Positions 35,145-48,299 of a stretch of DNA of 64,000 nt are shown here, piece after piece. The notes under the pieces are model-generated. The model saw nothing but the letters and a program-made list of their open reading frames with translations. It was not told the origin of the DNA and did not search any database. The first letter of the stretch is position 1; each line of letters starts with the position of its first letter. Made by a program: the position numbers and the translations under genes. Origin of the DNA: Glycine soja (taxonomy: Eukaryota > Streptophyta > Magnoliopsida > Fabales > Fabaceae); assembly GCF_004193775.1 (NCBI RefSeq), contig NC_041005.1, positions 15,099,865 through 15,163,864 of the forward strand, written 5' to 3'.

Positions 35145-38100
35145 TGATGATTTTTAACGATCAGTATATTAAATTAATTATTTTAAAATTTAAAATACTA
35201 TGAGTTAAACGTTTTAAACAGAAAACCAAAAAATATATTTTAAGAATATAAAGAATTAAAATAATTTTTTAAAAATTCAATGTAACAAAACAAAATTAAA
35301 ATATAACTTAATTGATTAAAAGGGACATTAAGCCCACGGAATAATATTATGTTAAAAAAATTATTTTATTTTTTCAAAAAATAAGACTTGATTATAATAC
35401 AGGTTTCTTAATTATAATTAAAAGTTCAATTGAATATTTTAATTATTAAAAAATTTAATTAGGTTTTTAAATTTTTTAAAAAATACTACAATCAATCTGA
35501 TTTTTTACATTAGTACCGCTAGGTTGATTGACAGAAATTATGTAAATAAATATGGTTATACCGATTGTGTCTTTTACAAGGTTGTTTGAAAATTGATGTA
35601 AAAATATCTTTTAGATCAATTGCAAATCTTAATGACGACGCCAATTTTACAATGTATTCATGCAAAAAAAAAAAAATAATCTTATTTTACACCGACTATA
35701 TTAAAATTATGTATAAAAATGTCTATTTCTATGACGGAAAGGATATAATTGGAATTTTTTTAAATAATTAAAAAATTTGATTGAACTTTGTAATAATTGA
35801 AAGATTTAGTTGTACTTTATAATAGTTGAGGGACCTAATTAAGCTTTTAATTATAAGTAAGAGCCAATTGTATAATTAAGTCAGAAAATAATTATAAATC
35901 TAAAAATATTAAAGAAGCAGTGAAAGAGGTAGAAATTGATTATATTCTAAAATGATATCAAAAAGTGATATTGTTAAAATAATTTACACTGTTAACTAAT
36001 TCAAAAACATTGTTGATATAAATTTTAAGTTATTATAAAAGTTTACAAACTTTATGATTAAATAATAATATAAAATTATTTATAATATATTGAGATGTTA
36101 TAAAAGAATTACTAGGTTCGTTCTAACAATAGAGTTTGGGATGAGTTTATCAATTTAAATATCACTGTAATTATGATATATTTTTAAAAAAATATTAGAA
36201 GACAAATGATTATAAAATAAAGTTGAAAAAGAGAATGAAGGTAGTATTTAATATATTATTAATTTACTATTTATTAGACTTTGACCTGTGCAATGTACGG
36301 GTAAACAGAGAATTTACGTATTTTTATTTGAATTTAATTAGTTTATTTAACTATAAAAATGGACATAAACACCCGTAAAAAATGAATTTTTTTTACTTGT
36401 TTTTACTTTGTATTTAACATATGTCACAATTTATATCTTAAATGTATTTACTTTTATTTAATGGAACTAAATAATTAAAAAATTATTAAGAAAATATTTA
36501 AAATATGTAAACCCACAATAGAATTAATAGAGCACGTGTAATATTTAACTTCTACATAAACATACATAATTAAATTGAATTGTATATTTATTGTCCTTAT
36601 TCACTCAATGTAATTATCCCATATATGGAAATAAATATAAACAATTGTCAAAGAATGTGACAAATTTGACTTCAATTTTTTTTTTATCTAATTAACATCA
36701 CAATTTTATCTTTAGATAAAATGATTATGTGCTGACATTGTAAAAAGTTTAACATAGTTATTCGATCATAACTCATCATATATGATAAGTTTGTTAACTT
36801 TTAAAATATAAATCTTAAAATAATTCAAACCGTGATTTATGATTGAATGATAATATAGAATTGTTATATATTAGCAGTGGATAAACATTAAAATCTTATC
36901 ATAAATGTACTTACCTTTATTTAATGAAAATGAGTTATTAAACAATTTCTACTAAAAAAATATTTGAAATATGAAAAATCACAACAAAATTAATATATAA
37001 AGCATAATGTTTAAGGTGTGCTATTTGCTCAATGTGATTGGTCCAAGTATGAAAATAGACATTAACAATTGACAAATAGTGTAACAAATTTTACTTAAAC
37101 TTTTATGTTATAAAATAGGCAAACCTCATGAAGTAAATCTCATATATGTTATAAAGTTATCACATTTTTTGATATAAAAATAAATATAAACATCATCCAT
37201 GTAAAATTTGTATACCGTAAATTTAAATATGAATATCTAAGTTGTTTGAATAAAAAAAATAATGATTATAAAAAAAATCACCCAATAAATTTGCCTTAAT
37301 ATGAATACCCATGAAATGTATGGATATAAATATGGATTAACACAATATAAATAAAATATATCACAATTTACAAAATAAAATTTTATACTTTCAAATTAAA
37401 AAAATGAATAATGCTTTCATTTAAAAAGAAATTTAAAGATTATTTTATAAAAATTATATAAATTAAATTTAAATATAAATATCTAAAAATATTTTAACAT
37501 TCAAAAAATAAATTGCTTTAAAATATTTAATCGTCACAATGAATTTATCCTAATATAATTATTTATATAAATATAAATATAGATTAACACAATATAAATA
37601 CAATACTATTGTGTAACTTTTTTATATAACAAAGTTGCTTGTTAAAATATTAAAAACAAACATGTAATTTTTTTAGTGAAAACTAATAAGCAATGTATTA
37701 GAACGAAATGAGCAAAATTAAATCCGAAGTTTATAGGCTAATTTAAATTTTCAATTAAAAAAGCAATAAAAAATTTAGTTCCTTTTGCAAAAGGCATATA
37801 TTTGTTCACAATTTTCAAACTCCATTTCAACGTTCATTCACACCTACTATAATTTTGAGAGGAGGGAAAAAGAGAAGAAAAAATAAAAAAGATGTTCTCA
37901 ATAATACAAAGGTTTCATATGGATAGTGCTTCATATGTAAAATTACATGTTCTTAATCGTGTTCTTAAATTCTACTTAACAATTTTTATTAATTCAGAGA
38001 GAAAAAAATTAAAATTAAAATATATTAACCTCAAAATTTACATGAGATTAAAGAGAAGCAAAATGAACCAAAGAAGAGAAACTAAGAAAAACACTAAAAA

Positions 38101-38332
38101 TACAACAAATTTCGTCACATATATATAAAGATAAAGATATAAACGTATAAATAAATAATTATTTTCTTATAAATTATATTAACTATTGTATTTAAAAAAT
38201 ATTATTAAATATAATATATTTATTAAATATCATATATGTTAATTAAATGTATATTTTTCATATCAATTAATATATGTTAAAAATCATTAAAATAAAGTAA
38301 TTATTATAACTTTTTTGGTACAGAATTATTAT

Positions 38333-38393
<61 letters not shown>

Positions 38394-39225
38394 TTAAATA
38401 CATATCAATTTAATTTTTTATACATAATCTTATTTTTCACAAATAATAAGATATATAGAAAATATAATTAAAACATCAAATATATCATCTTTTAAGTTAT
38501 TGTATTGTTAATAGTAATATAACTCTTCAAATTCTATTATAAAAATAAATTTATACAATTTAATAATTATATTTACATACCTTTATTCAATAGTTACTAA
38601 AAATATAATTAATTAAATATATTTTCATAAATAAATATAAGTTACGTGACAATTTTACAAATATAAGAGAAATGAAAATGTAAATGTAAGTGATATCATA
38701 AATTTATAAATTAAAATATCTATGTAGAACTAATGATTAAAAAAAAAAGATAGATAAATATAGGGAAGGAATGAAAAAAGAATATAAGAGAAATGAGGTA
38801 TGGAAAAATCAAAAAGTTATTTTGCATTTGTCCTTTTCTTAAGAATTATCAACAACATATATTATAAAATTATTTTGTAACTTATTATGTTTCTAATGTT
38901 ATATTTGTATACACTTTTTTAATTAATTCTTCTAATACTTAAAAAGAACTAATTAATAAAAAAGAAATTATATTGAAAGTCTCAAAAATATAAAAAATTT
39001 CTTAATATTTCATTAATCTATTAAATATGAATATTATTAGAATATTTTATACAATTTATAATTATTTTTCTCTCTATCATATCTTATATTTTATTTTTGC
39101 ACAAAAAAGTTAAATATATAAATTATCTCACATTTTCTTCTTTTCTTATCTCTTTTAATTGCCAAAAGAAATATATAGAAAAGAATGGAAATACAATTTC
39201 TATTTTCTTAACTTTACTAAACATG
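35145..39225. other. AT-rich repeat DNA without recognised gene
   Basis: Very AT-rich. Local direct repeats include ATGTA(T/C)TTAC(T)TTTATTTAATG near 36438 and 36903, and TTAACACAATATAAATA near 37338 and 37578. 36278-36302 has the plant-repeat wording GACCTGTGCAATGTACGGG. No protein-like frame. Confidence 0.45.
38339..38393. repeat. (AT)n(AC)n microsatellite
   Basis: Compound dinucleotide repeat of about 55 bp. Confidence 0.95.
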
Positions 39226-39231
39226 CCCACT

Positions 39232-39500
39232 CACTATTATAAAAGTGTTTGTTACATGGAAAATTTCCTGCAAATTTTGCAAAAATATCCGCAGGAAACA
39301 TGTTACTTGCGGATTTTCCTATAGATTCAAATTCATAGGAAATTCGCTCATTGATAATGAGTTGTAGTGGATTTAAATTCAACAAGAAAGTTTCTTCTGG
39401 ATTTTTCCCCAACAAATTTTGCAAGAAACTCTTTTGTTGATTTTTGTAAATGTAAGTAAATTTCTTGTAGATTCAAAGTCCGTAGAAAATCTACCTCCGA
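39232..39500. mobile_element. Possible CACTA (En/Spm) terminus, left
   Basis: Starts CACTATTATAAAAGTG, close to the CACTATTAGAAAA-type end of soybean CACTA elements. Subterminal repeats follow (TATCCGCAGGAAAC, GCGGATTTTCCTA, AAATTTCTTGTAGATTC, TCCGTAGAAAATC). Similar words recur in opposite orientation at 58990-59159. Tentative. Confidence 0.45.
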
Positions 39501-40925
39501 ATTTAAAAGATATATTTAATTTTTATGAATATTTTAATTATATATTTAAAATATTCATATAAATTTATTCTGTGATATCTTGAAATTTTTATTGAAGACA
39601 AAATATTAACAAAATTTTAAATCATTGATAATAATAATATTAATATACCAAGTATTCTAATTTTTATGATTTCCTAAATTATAAAACAAAGATCTACAAT
39701 ATTGGTGTGGAAAGTTCCAGATAGCATTTCAATTTGTGTTCTTGGATTGAACATAACAAATACACATGGAGTATTATATTAAAGGAGTGTCCTTCTCCTT
39801 AGTGCCACCAAACTACACCAAAACACAACATTAGCTCAACTAACCACCATCCAAATTTGGGACACTTAAATTCTAGCTCTCTCTCTGTTGTGTGTGTGTT
39901 GGGCTATATCATGGGTAGTTGCAAGGATCCCAACAATGAAGATGATTATCCATAAAATGGTATAAATTGGTAGGGGGAGGGGAGCCTAGGGCCCATGACT
40001 AAAATGAAAGGCTCTATGAACCAAAATGGTTCATATGATTCATTAGTATCATTACTACTTTGTTTTTTATGACAATAGGATCTTGCCCTGTGTTTCATTA
40101 ATTATTACTACCTAGCTTATATGATTGCTAATTAACACATGTATGCAAGGACTTTTAGGAAGTTGTTGGTGATATTTGAGAGACTTGCTAGCTGTGGAAT
40201 ATACATGAAGCAATTATGTGGGAAATTTGTTCACATGAGACCATGATAAAATCAACCAATTGTTCGCATGAGACCATGATAATTTGAGCTTACACATAAT
40301 AATCAAAACATTCCAGATTTATTCCTTAGTTGTACTAATTAGTGTTCACTTCCAAATATATCTCATCAAATATAAAACTGAATAAAAAAATGTATAACAT
40401 TAATCAGTATGGAAACTTACTAACGCATATCATATTAATGACATTTTCTCAAATGAAATCAAACCCATCAACTAGCATTAACTCATCAACATTCCTACAA
40501 GATTTACAAATATATACTGCTAACAAAACGACTAAAGAATAATTAACACAAAAAACTTTAGAAACAACCTTCATGTACTTAATTACCAACAAATAAACAA
40601 CACCCTCCCCCCCACCTCCAACATGACTTAAACCCTTTTGCTTCAATTTGGCTAGAATGACCACAATTGCTAGATGTAGTTGTACTCAAAGTAATGTTCA
40701 CAGAACACAAGTCTAAGAAACCCAACAAGCCCATCATGCAGTCATAGCAAGTAATGATTTTTACTAGAGAAAAAACAATTTGAAACAATTACAGGCTCAT
40801 AAAAACCTCTGATTTTTCACAATGGCTCCATACAAATCATTCCTTGCATCATAATAAAAAAATGAAGAACCTATTATTAGTCAAATTCCATATGTAGATC
40901 ATAAAGAATTCGCAACCAAATAAAA
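39501..40925. other. Non-coding stretch inside the nested block
   Basis: AT-rich; includes TCTCTCTCTGTTGTGTGTGTG near 39878 and a run of C at 40609. No recognisable gene. Confidence 0.35.
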
Positions 40926-40929
40926 TATG

Positions 40930-41331
40930 TTAAAATAACACACCTCTTCCAAAAAAATGAAATACTATCCTATCCAAGATCACTATCTTTGTCATTTTCA
41001 TTGTCATAATAATGTTGGGGGTGATGAAGGTTGACGAGAAGAAGTGGCAACAAACCCCAAGTGTTCCCATTAAAGCTTGTAGTTGTTTCTTGGTGTCACT
41101 CAACTCTTCTATCATTTCTAACTTATCTTGCTCTTGTTTTTGCAATGATTAATTTAATGTATGGATTTGATATTTGATGGTTGACTTGAAGACATAAGTA
41201 ATGATCTTCCACATTTCCAAGTCCAAATACTCCTCCTTGTTCCCCAATTGTATGTACCCATACGTCCAAGTCAGAAGGCAAGTGATCATTAGATGGTTGG
41301 CTATCAACTCCACCTCTCTTAAAGTGAATGT
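40930..41331 (-). pseudogene. Possible plant-transposase C-terminal fragment
   Basis: Minus-strand frames contain GEQGGVFGLGN followed, after a frame change, by a coiled-coil-like KQEQDKLEMIEELSDTKKQL. This order (VFGLG motif then a short coiled coil) is seen in C-termini of CACTA-associated plant transposase-family proteins. Broken by frame changes and by the LTR insertion at 41332. Weak call. Confidence 0.3.
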
Positions 41332-44300
41332 TGTAACAACCCACATTCGTTACATGTTCATTTTACTAATACATATTTAAAACTATCATATAATAATATG
41401 AAAATACCTATAATTTTGTCATTGTTCAATCCATAACACAATATACATATCAAAACATAAAGGTATTAAGCCTTAAGGCTTTACAAAACACAAATATATA
41501 AGGCATACATTACCAAAAAAGTTCTCTTTTGAAGCACATCCACAATAAACCTCAATATTATACACAAGACCTAAGCTGGTCCTCTTACTACATACAAATA
41601 TACAAGAATAGATCGAAAGTAGGATTTCATTCCATCTTCAACATCCATGCCCACTTCAGTCATGAGCGGTATTAGAACTTGCAACATCACCACTACCTGT
41701 TCCTGTGCCAACCACAAATCATCACAGTCAAACAACAAAAACAAAAAGCGCAAAGGTAAACTTATTTATAAAAGTAAACATAATATATTTAAAGAGATAA
41801 GGATAGGAATATATTAACTCAAAAGAGAAATCTAATAAATTTTTTTTTCAAACAATTTCAATAACATTCATTAAACTCTCAAGCCATACTTTAATTTCAT
41901 ATGCAACTACACCGTGAAATGTCATGCAAACTCAAATCCTAAGAGGTTTTCACCTTTGGGCAATCAACATAGATACATCTCTTAACATAGTCTCACTCCC
42001 TGGCCATGCAGGGATGACCTACAATTGATCTTGTGGAGGAAGTGTGATTTTATCGAATATAGACAAGTGTGGGTATTGACTTACGTCTGTAGGGTTTGTA
42101 AGACCTTACATTTATAGGGATTCACCCACTTGTCTATCTTATAGGAAATTCTCATTAGCCACCATGAAAATCCCCAGTGCTAGGTTGAGAGCTCACCAAA
42201 GACCTTCAACTTAGGCAAAATTGCAAATTTGGTCCCTCAATTTATCTTCAGTTTCGGATTTGGTTCTCCAGTAATTTAATTCATGAATTTGGTCCCCCTA
42301 TTTTGTAAAATTGTGCAATGTTGATTCCCCAGGCCATAATTGGACATTGACCATTAACAAGTGATGTTGACTGTCACATGTCACACTCTTATTGGATGAT
42401 GACTGTCACGTGTCCTGTTCTGATTGGATGTAAACTCCATGAAAGATGAAATGCATTGTTGTTTTCATTGACCAATCAGAATAGGATACGTGACAGTCAT
42501 AATCCAATAAGAATGTGACACGTGGCAATCAACATCATTTGTTAATGGTCAACGTTCAATTGTGGCTTGGGGGACCAACATTGCATGATTTTACAAAATA
42601 GGGAGACCAAATTTGTGAATTAAATTATTGGGGAACCACCAAATCCGAAACTGGAGATAAACTGGGAGACCAAAAATGCAATTTTGCCTTCAACTTATGT
42701 GCCTACCAATATGCAATATCATGTACTCCTCTACAATCTTGATACCACATGTTCCCTCTATGTTATAAATTTACCATTTTCCTCATATCATGCTTATAAA
42801 CCCATCTAGCAGTTCACTAAGCCCAGGTAAGGAATTCTCACTCTAAATCCTTACCCACATCATAATATTTTTCTATATAAAAATGTGAATTTTCTAACAT
42901 AGCTTTAAAACTCTAGTTGACATCTTTTAATCCTCATATGTCATGCTATGAATGAATGAACACACTTAAACAATCATATGAAGTTCATCATATCATTAAT
43001 TCACCATTCATCTACTCATCAACATGTGAGTTTTGCTTACACATAGTCATCAAACTATCACAAATATTCCAAAGAAAACAAAGAGAAAAGACAATAAAAA
43101 CAATCATAGCACCTGGGTCAATATATGGGCAACTTGCGAAATTGAAATTGCATGAATTAAAAGTCATACCATACATTGTTGAAAATATTGATATGTATAC
43201 TTTCTAAAAATTTAATTTGGTATTTAATACCAATTTTTGTGAATACAGAATTAAACATAAAGGTATCCTGTTAGTCCCAATTTTCTTAACAATACCCTCA
43301 ACGTTGGACAAGAATAAATTCTTCGATTATCAGGCTTTTTAAATGTTTTAATATAATAAATTGTAGCCTTAGATTTTTATTTTCATGTCCAATAAATGGA
43401 ACTCAATTTCATTCACTATAGACAAAGTTATCGCAAAAATACCAACACTTGTTATGCCAAAAACGCACCACAACAAACATTTTGTTTTTCAACCACATAC
43501 TCAAGCTCTCAGTGCCATGAATGGTATACCCAAGCATTCAAACTCAATATAAATTTCTAAAAACTGATTTTTTATGCCTTCTAACCCAACATCATACCCA
43601 AAAACATCCTTAATGAAACTTAATCTTGAAAATCCCTAAATATCTTATCTTAGGTTTCAAAAAGGGAAAAGGAAACATCAACTCACAATAATCTAATCAC
43701 TCAATATTTCAACATCATAACATAATAAAATATAGGTTGAAGATTCCCTTACCCACAATTCTTGAAATCCTTGGATAAAGCTAGAGGACACTTGAGGGTT
43801 CAAGGAGAAAATGATATTTTTTCAACTTTTGCTATGAAATCAACTAGAGTAGACCTAGATTAACACCAATATGTGTTTTAATGAAATATTTATCATCCAA
43901 TTAAAATTCTAGAAAAGAATCATCTCATAGCATATTTGAAAAAGGAAGGGAACTTGATCAAAGATGAAAAAAGAGTAAGAATGAGGCTTACCAACACAAC
44001 AACAATTTGAAGAAGTTTTAGAGGAAGAAGAATAAGTCATTAAGTGTATGAAAATTCAAATTCTCCTCAAGAGAAAAAAGAACTTAGAGAGGAAGGTAGA
44101 TGAGAAAGAAAAGAATGAGAGCAAAAGGATGTCGGTTCTACGCATGAGATGAAAAGAAGAGTTACTATTTTCCCCTTGTATCTTATACAAACACCCATTT
44201 TCTCCTTGTTTTTTAAACCAAGCTCATTTACACGGATCCTAGAACTTAGCTCAAACTCATGTAAACCCACCAAAACTTATCAAACACTAGAAACATAACA

Positions 44301-44408
44301 TTTTAAATTATTATTATTATTATTATCAAAGAATATAATTAAAATTCAATTCCTTTTTCATTCTAATCAAACATTGTATCATATAATTTAGAAAACCACA
44401 ATGTTACA
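41332..44408. mobile_element. Solo-LTR-like unit, 3,077 bp, 5-bp TSD
   Basis: Begins TGTAACAACCCACATTCG and ends CCACAATGTTACA, so its ends are inverted TGTAACA/TGTTACA. Perfect 5-bp direct repeats AATGT flank it (41327-41331, 44409-44413). Five-base duplications and TG...CA ends are those of LTR retrotransposons. No gag or pol is present, so it is best read as a solo LTR left by recombination, or a large non-coding derivative. It contains a later 475-bp Mutator-like MITE (42214-42688); without it the unit is about 2.6 kb. Confidence 0.8.
42214..42688. mobile_element. Mutator-like fold-back MITE, 475 bp, 9-bp TSD
   Basis: Left GGCAAAATTGCAAATTTGGT; right (reverse complement) GGCAAAATTGCATTTTTGGT. 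The arms continue to pair for about 220 bp (for example TTCGGATTTGGT, TTGGTCTCCCTATTTTG, CTGTCACGTGTCC), so almost the whole element is one hairpin. Perfect 9-bp direct repeats TTCAACTTA at 42205-42213 and 42689-42697. Non-coding. It sits in the solo LTR and is therefore younger than it. Confidence 0.9.
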
Positions 44409-44589
44409 AATGTGGAATTTTGAGAGGATAATTCAAATTTCTTTTTTTTCTTCAATTTTTTCATACACCATGAAAAATCCAATCAAGTTATTATCATAAA
44501 AGTTTAGTTTTAGAATGATAAGCTTGGTGAATATTTTGTAGTTAAACAAATATGTAGACCTTGGTGGGGATAAACTTCAGCTTAAATGT

Positions 44590-45858
44590 CTTATACATTT
44601 TACTAGAAGGAAAAAGGAATGGTTGGTGTTTAAAGTCGATTTTGAGAAGGTGTATGACTCGGTTTGTTGAGATTTTCTTGCTTACGTAATGAAGATGGAA
44701 TTTTGTGAAAAGTGGATCCATTGGATCATGACATCTTTGTCATCTAGCTCGGTGTCAATGTTGGTAATTGATAACCCGATCATGGAGTTTCAACCTAAAA
44801 GGGGGCTTAGAGAAGGAGATCCATTGGTGCCTTTCTTATTCACTTGTGCAGAAGGATTGAGTGGTCTAATGAGGGAAGTGGTAAAGAAAAATATGTTTAG
44901 TGGTTATGGGGTAAGGAAAGAGAAGGTGAATATTTCTCTATTGCAATATGTAGAAGACACAATATTCTTTGGTATGCCTACTCTTTCCAATGCCCTTATT
45001 ATAAAGAGCATTATGAAGTGTTATGAGCTTGTGTCAAGATTAAAGGTTAACTTTATTAAGAGTAGATATGTGAGTGTTGGGATACCAAATAGTATGGTGG
45101 AAAGGTTTATAGGTTTGCTCAATTGCAAAATTCTTGTGATAAATTTTGTACACTTGGGTATCTCGATTGGGGAAAATTTGAGGAAAGATTCAACTTGGAG
45201 GCCTATTGTGGAAAAGATTGTGTGGAAATTCATTGAGTGAAAGATTTTCATATTTCATTTGTTGGTAGAGTATGTCTAATAAACTCGGTATTATGTTATT
45301 CTTTTGCTCTTTCTTTAAGTTGCCTAGTGTTGTGGGGGAGGAGGATTATAAAGTATACAAAGGAGGTTCTTGTGTGTGTGTGTGTGTGGGGGGGGGGGTG
45401 ATAAGGAGAGGGAGAAAATCAATTGTGTGAATTGGGAGACTATGTGCAAGCTTAAGGCACATGGTGGTCTAGGAATTAAGGATACTTTTATTTTTAATGA
45501 AGCATTGTTGGCTAAATGGAGATGGGCTCTATTTCATAGTAAGGGAGCACTATGGGAGAAATTTTTTAGGTCAAAATATGGTGGATGGATAGGCTTGTTG
45601 GAGGAGTTCCCTAATTCCTTAATGTCTATTTGGTGGAAGGATTTAAGGTCCATTTATGGGGATGAGGAGGAGTCCAAGTGGTTTGATAATATGATACAAT
45701 GGAAGGATAGTGAGGGAAACATTACAAGATTTTGGTTTGATGCGTGGTTGCAAGGTCAAAGTCTCGTTACCATTTATGGTAGGATCTTCTCCAACTCAAC
45801 ACAAAAAGATGATTGCATTGGAAATATAGGTAGTTGGGAGGACGTGGTGTGCATTTGG
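44590..45858 (+). pseudogene. L1-type LINE reverse transcriptase, 5' part (broken)
   Basis: Plant L1-like retrotransposon ORF2 remnant. Seen: VFKVDFEKVYDSV (RT block with its Asp), stop TGA at 44668-44670, then 44689-45240 with PKRGLREGDPLVPFLF and the catalytic block reading YVEDTIFFG, where active elements have two Asp (YADD). So the active site is changed as well as the frame broken. 45414-45858 continues (INCVNWETMCKLK, HGGLGIKD, LLAKWRWALFH), typical of the region before the C-terminal zinc domain. The frame is cut by the gypsy element at 45859 and resumes at 57126. The 5' end is truncated; the start near 44590 is approximate. Confidence 0.85.
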
Positions 45859-46443
45859 TGATGAAAATCCTAATAAGGATCAAATTAGGGATTTTCATTA
45901 TAAAAAAAAGAAAAATAAAAAGATGGATCAAGACAAGAAGTGGAAGAATAGTGCCACAATTCAAATGAATTGATGAGTTAAAGTAGATCCTCCATAAATA
46001 ATGAATTTTTTTAATGAGAATCAGGGTTACAAGGAAGAACCAAGGAGAAGCACTCTCTTTATTAGCAACAATCTAAGATTTCAATTATTCTACAAAAGGT
46101 CCTTACAAAATGTTTAAGAGGTATATTCATTCCTCTCACTAAAATGAGCACTAGGACCAAGGCCCAAAACTAATACACTAAAGAAAAATACCAAATTAAC
46201 TAAAATAAAACTAGTACTCACACATGAGTTCAATTACAAAATTATTAAATCCCAACAAAGGATTCTAAAAACAACTATTAATCAAAGAGTTCACTACAAT
46301 TTATTATCTTTCTGTCTCCTTTTTCTTCCTTCTCCATAAGTGAGTTCATTTTCATATTAATATTCTTTTTAAGTTTCTTCAATCTTGACCTAATAACAAC
46401 TCCTCCCAAGCTAAGTTCCTCATCCCTTTGTAGTCCTTCATCA
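45859..46443 (-). repeat. 3' LTR of the gypsy element (585 bp)
   Basis: Runs from TGATGAAAATCC to TAGTCCTTCATCA. It aligns with the right LTR at both ends (for example AATGCCACAATTCAAATGAAT; CTTGACCTAATAACAACTC) but has about 250 bp more in the middle, which the right copy has lost. Confidence 0.85.
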
Positions 46444-46812
46444 TTCCCTCCTTGAAAAGAATTCATCCTCAGATTTGAATCAATTGTACCTTCATCACAA
46501 AAAGATAAATCACTAACATTGAAAGTGGTACTCATACCATAATCAAGAGGCAAATCAATTTTATATGCATTGTTATTTATGCGTTCCAAAACTTAAAAAA
46601 GGCTATCTCCTCTAGCTTGAAGTTTAGACTTCCTTTGAGAAGAAAACCTATCCTTCCTTAAATGCACCCACACCTAATCATCAGGCTTAAACATCAACCT
46701 TTTCCTCCCATTGTTTGCATGTTTAGCATATTGCTCCATCTTTCTTTCAATTTGAGCCTTCACCTTCTCATTCAAGTTCCTAATATAAAGAGGCTTTGGA
46801 AAGCCCACATCA
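46278..46812 (-). pseudogene. Gypsy integrase C-terminal end (broken)
   Basis: Minus strand: LNEKVKAQIERK, VWVHLRKDRFSSQRKSKL, then VLERINNNAYKIDLP...TTFNVSDL, the standard C-terminal region of Ty3/gypsy integrase. A TAG replaces the usual Trp just before VWVHLRK, and another stop separates it from the last frame (46589-46278), which runs on into the LTR. The catalytic core of integrase is absent, replaced by foreign DNA from about 46813. Confidence 0.8.
46444..46455 (-). other. Polypurine tract of the gypsy element
   Basis: On the minus strand CAAGGAGGGAA lies directly before the LTR's TGATGAAGG, as required for plus-strand DNA priming. Confidence 0.75.
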
Positions 46813-48299
46813 ATTCAATATAGTTGAGTCAAAGATTGAAGACTTGAAAATTAGTCTTAGGTTTTTGTTTTTAATCATTTCAGAATATGAAATAGATTTT
46901 AAAAGATGTGTCATTTGTATTGGATGTTTTTAGACTAGGCATGATGGGTGATTTGGTCTTAGTTTTCTTATATCCATGCTTAGTAGAAATCAAACATGGT
47001 AGATTAATAAATTGATGTCAAAGTTTCTTAGATGCAATGAGTTCAACACAATGTAATTGATTACAAAGTTTAGTAATCAATTACAAAGTGTTAGAATAAG
47101 CAACAAAACTCACTTCTACTTGAAATTTGGCAAGAATCATCGAATTAATTGATTACTAGTTTCAGTAATTGATTACATAAGCCAGTTTCAGTAGAAGGAA
47201 GACCTTGTGGCTCGAGATAATTGATTACCACATTGAGCAATCAATTAGATTGAATTTGGAAACTTTAGGAGCTTTCTATGTGTCAAAATAATCTATCACC
47301 ACATTTAATAATCAATTATTCCAAAACCACAAAAGCTTGAGAAGCTCTTTGTGAAACAAGATAATTGATTACCACATTCAGTACTCGATTACCATGTTTA
47401 TGGAATTCCAGAACAAAGAGGGATTTGAACAAATTAATTGATTACCATATTTGATAATTGACTAAATCAAATTTAGCTATTAAAATTATATATACCCTCA
47501 CTTGTTCTTTCTCATTAGTGACTCTTGATACGATCTTATCTTTTATAAAATACATTCTAAACGTCATCTAAGGGAATTACTCTGCATTTCTTCAAGAGAT
47601 TCAAGTTGATCAAGATTCATTCATTCATCATCATGAGTTGATAATCAAAGGAAGAGATTGAAGATGTTGTGATTGGAACATCAAGGTGTATTCAATCCAA
47701 TTTTGACTTCTTTCTATTTTTTTAATCTTGGTTAGGGTTACCATGGGTTTTTTGAGTTGATAGGGTTTCAACTCTTGGAATTCCTTCTTGTATGGTTCAA
47801 CAAGGTTTTGGTTTTTCTCTTGTAGGGTTCAAGGGAAAAGTAGAACTTCAGAGAATTGCAAGTTCATAGTATTTGTACTTGATTCTCTAATAGACGAAGT
47901 TCTAAGGGATCTTAGAACAATTAGATGTAGGTCTTCTTGAGGACTAAACCGGTATAAATTATGTGTCTGATTCTCTCTTTCTCTAACCCTAGGTTTTGAT
48001 AATCTGTATTGATATGTGTGGGCCATAAAACTCTATTTTCTAAGGTTTTTGAATATATTGGTGTCATGTGTTGTTGATCTTTCTTCATCAAGTTGAAATT
48101 CACTAGTTTTTTTTATCTTTCTCAAAATATTTTCTTTTTTTAGTCAAAAGTGGAAAACAATTTTGGACTTTATTTTGATTATAAAATATTGTCTTTTGAG
48201 AAAACCTTGATTTGTAAAGGGGTATTGATTTTAATTGAATCTAAGAAATAATTGATAAAATTTTAAAGAATCTATTCTAGATTCCTGGTTATTCCAACA
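46813..48299. mobile_element. LTR-like insertion replacing RNase H and integrase core
   Basis: About 1.49 kb of unrelated DNA between RT/RNase H (ends GATGCATCTAAT on the minus strand) and the integrase C-terminus. Its right end reads, on the minus strand, TGTTGGAATAACCAGGAA, a common LTR start. The left end near 46815-46830 is not clean. 47040-47480 holds about six pairs of AATTGATTAC / GTAATCAATT words. Loss of about 1.5 kb of pol shows deletion accompanied or followed the insertion. Confidence 0.5.
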
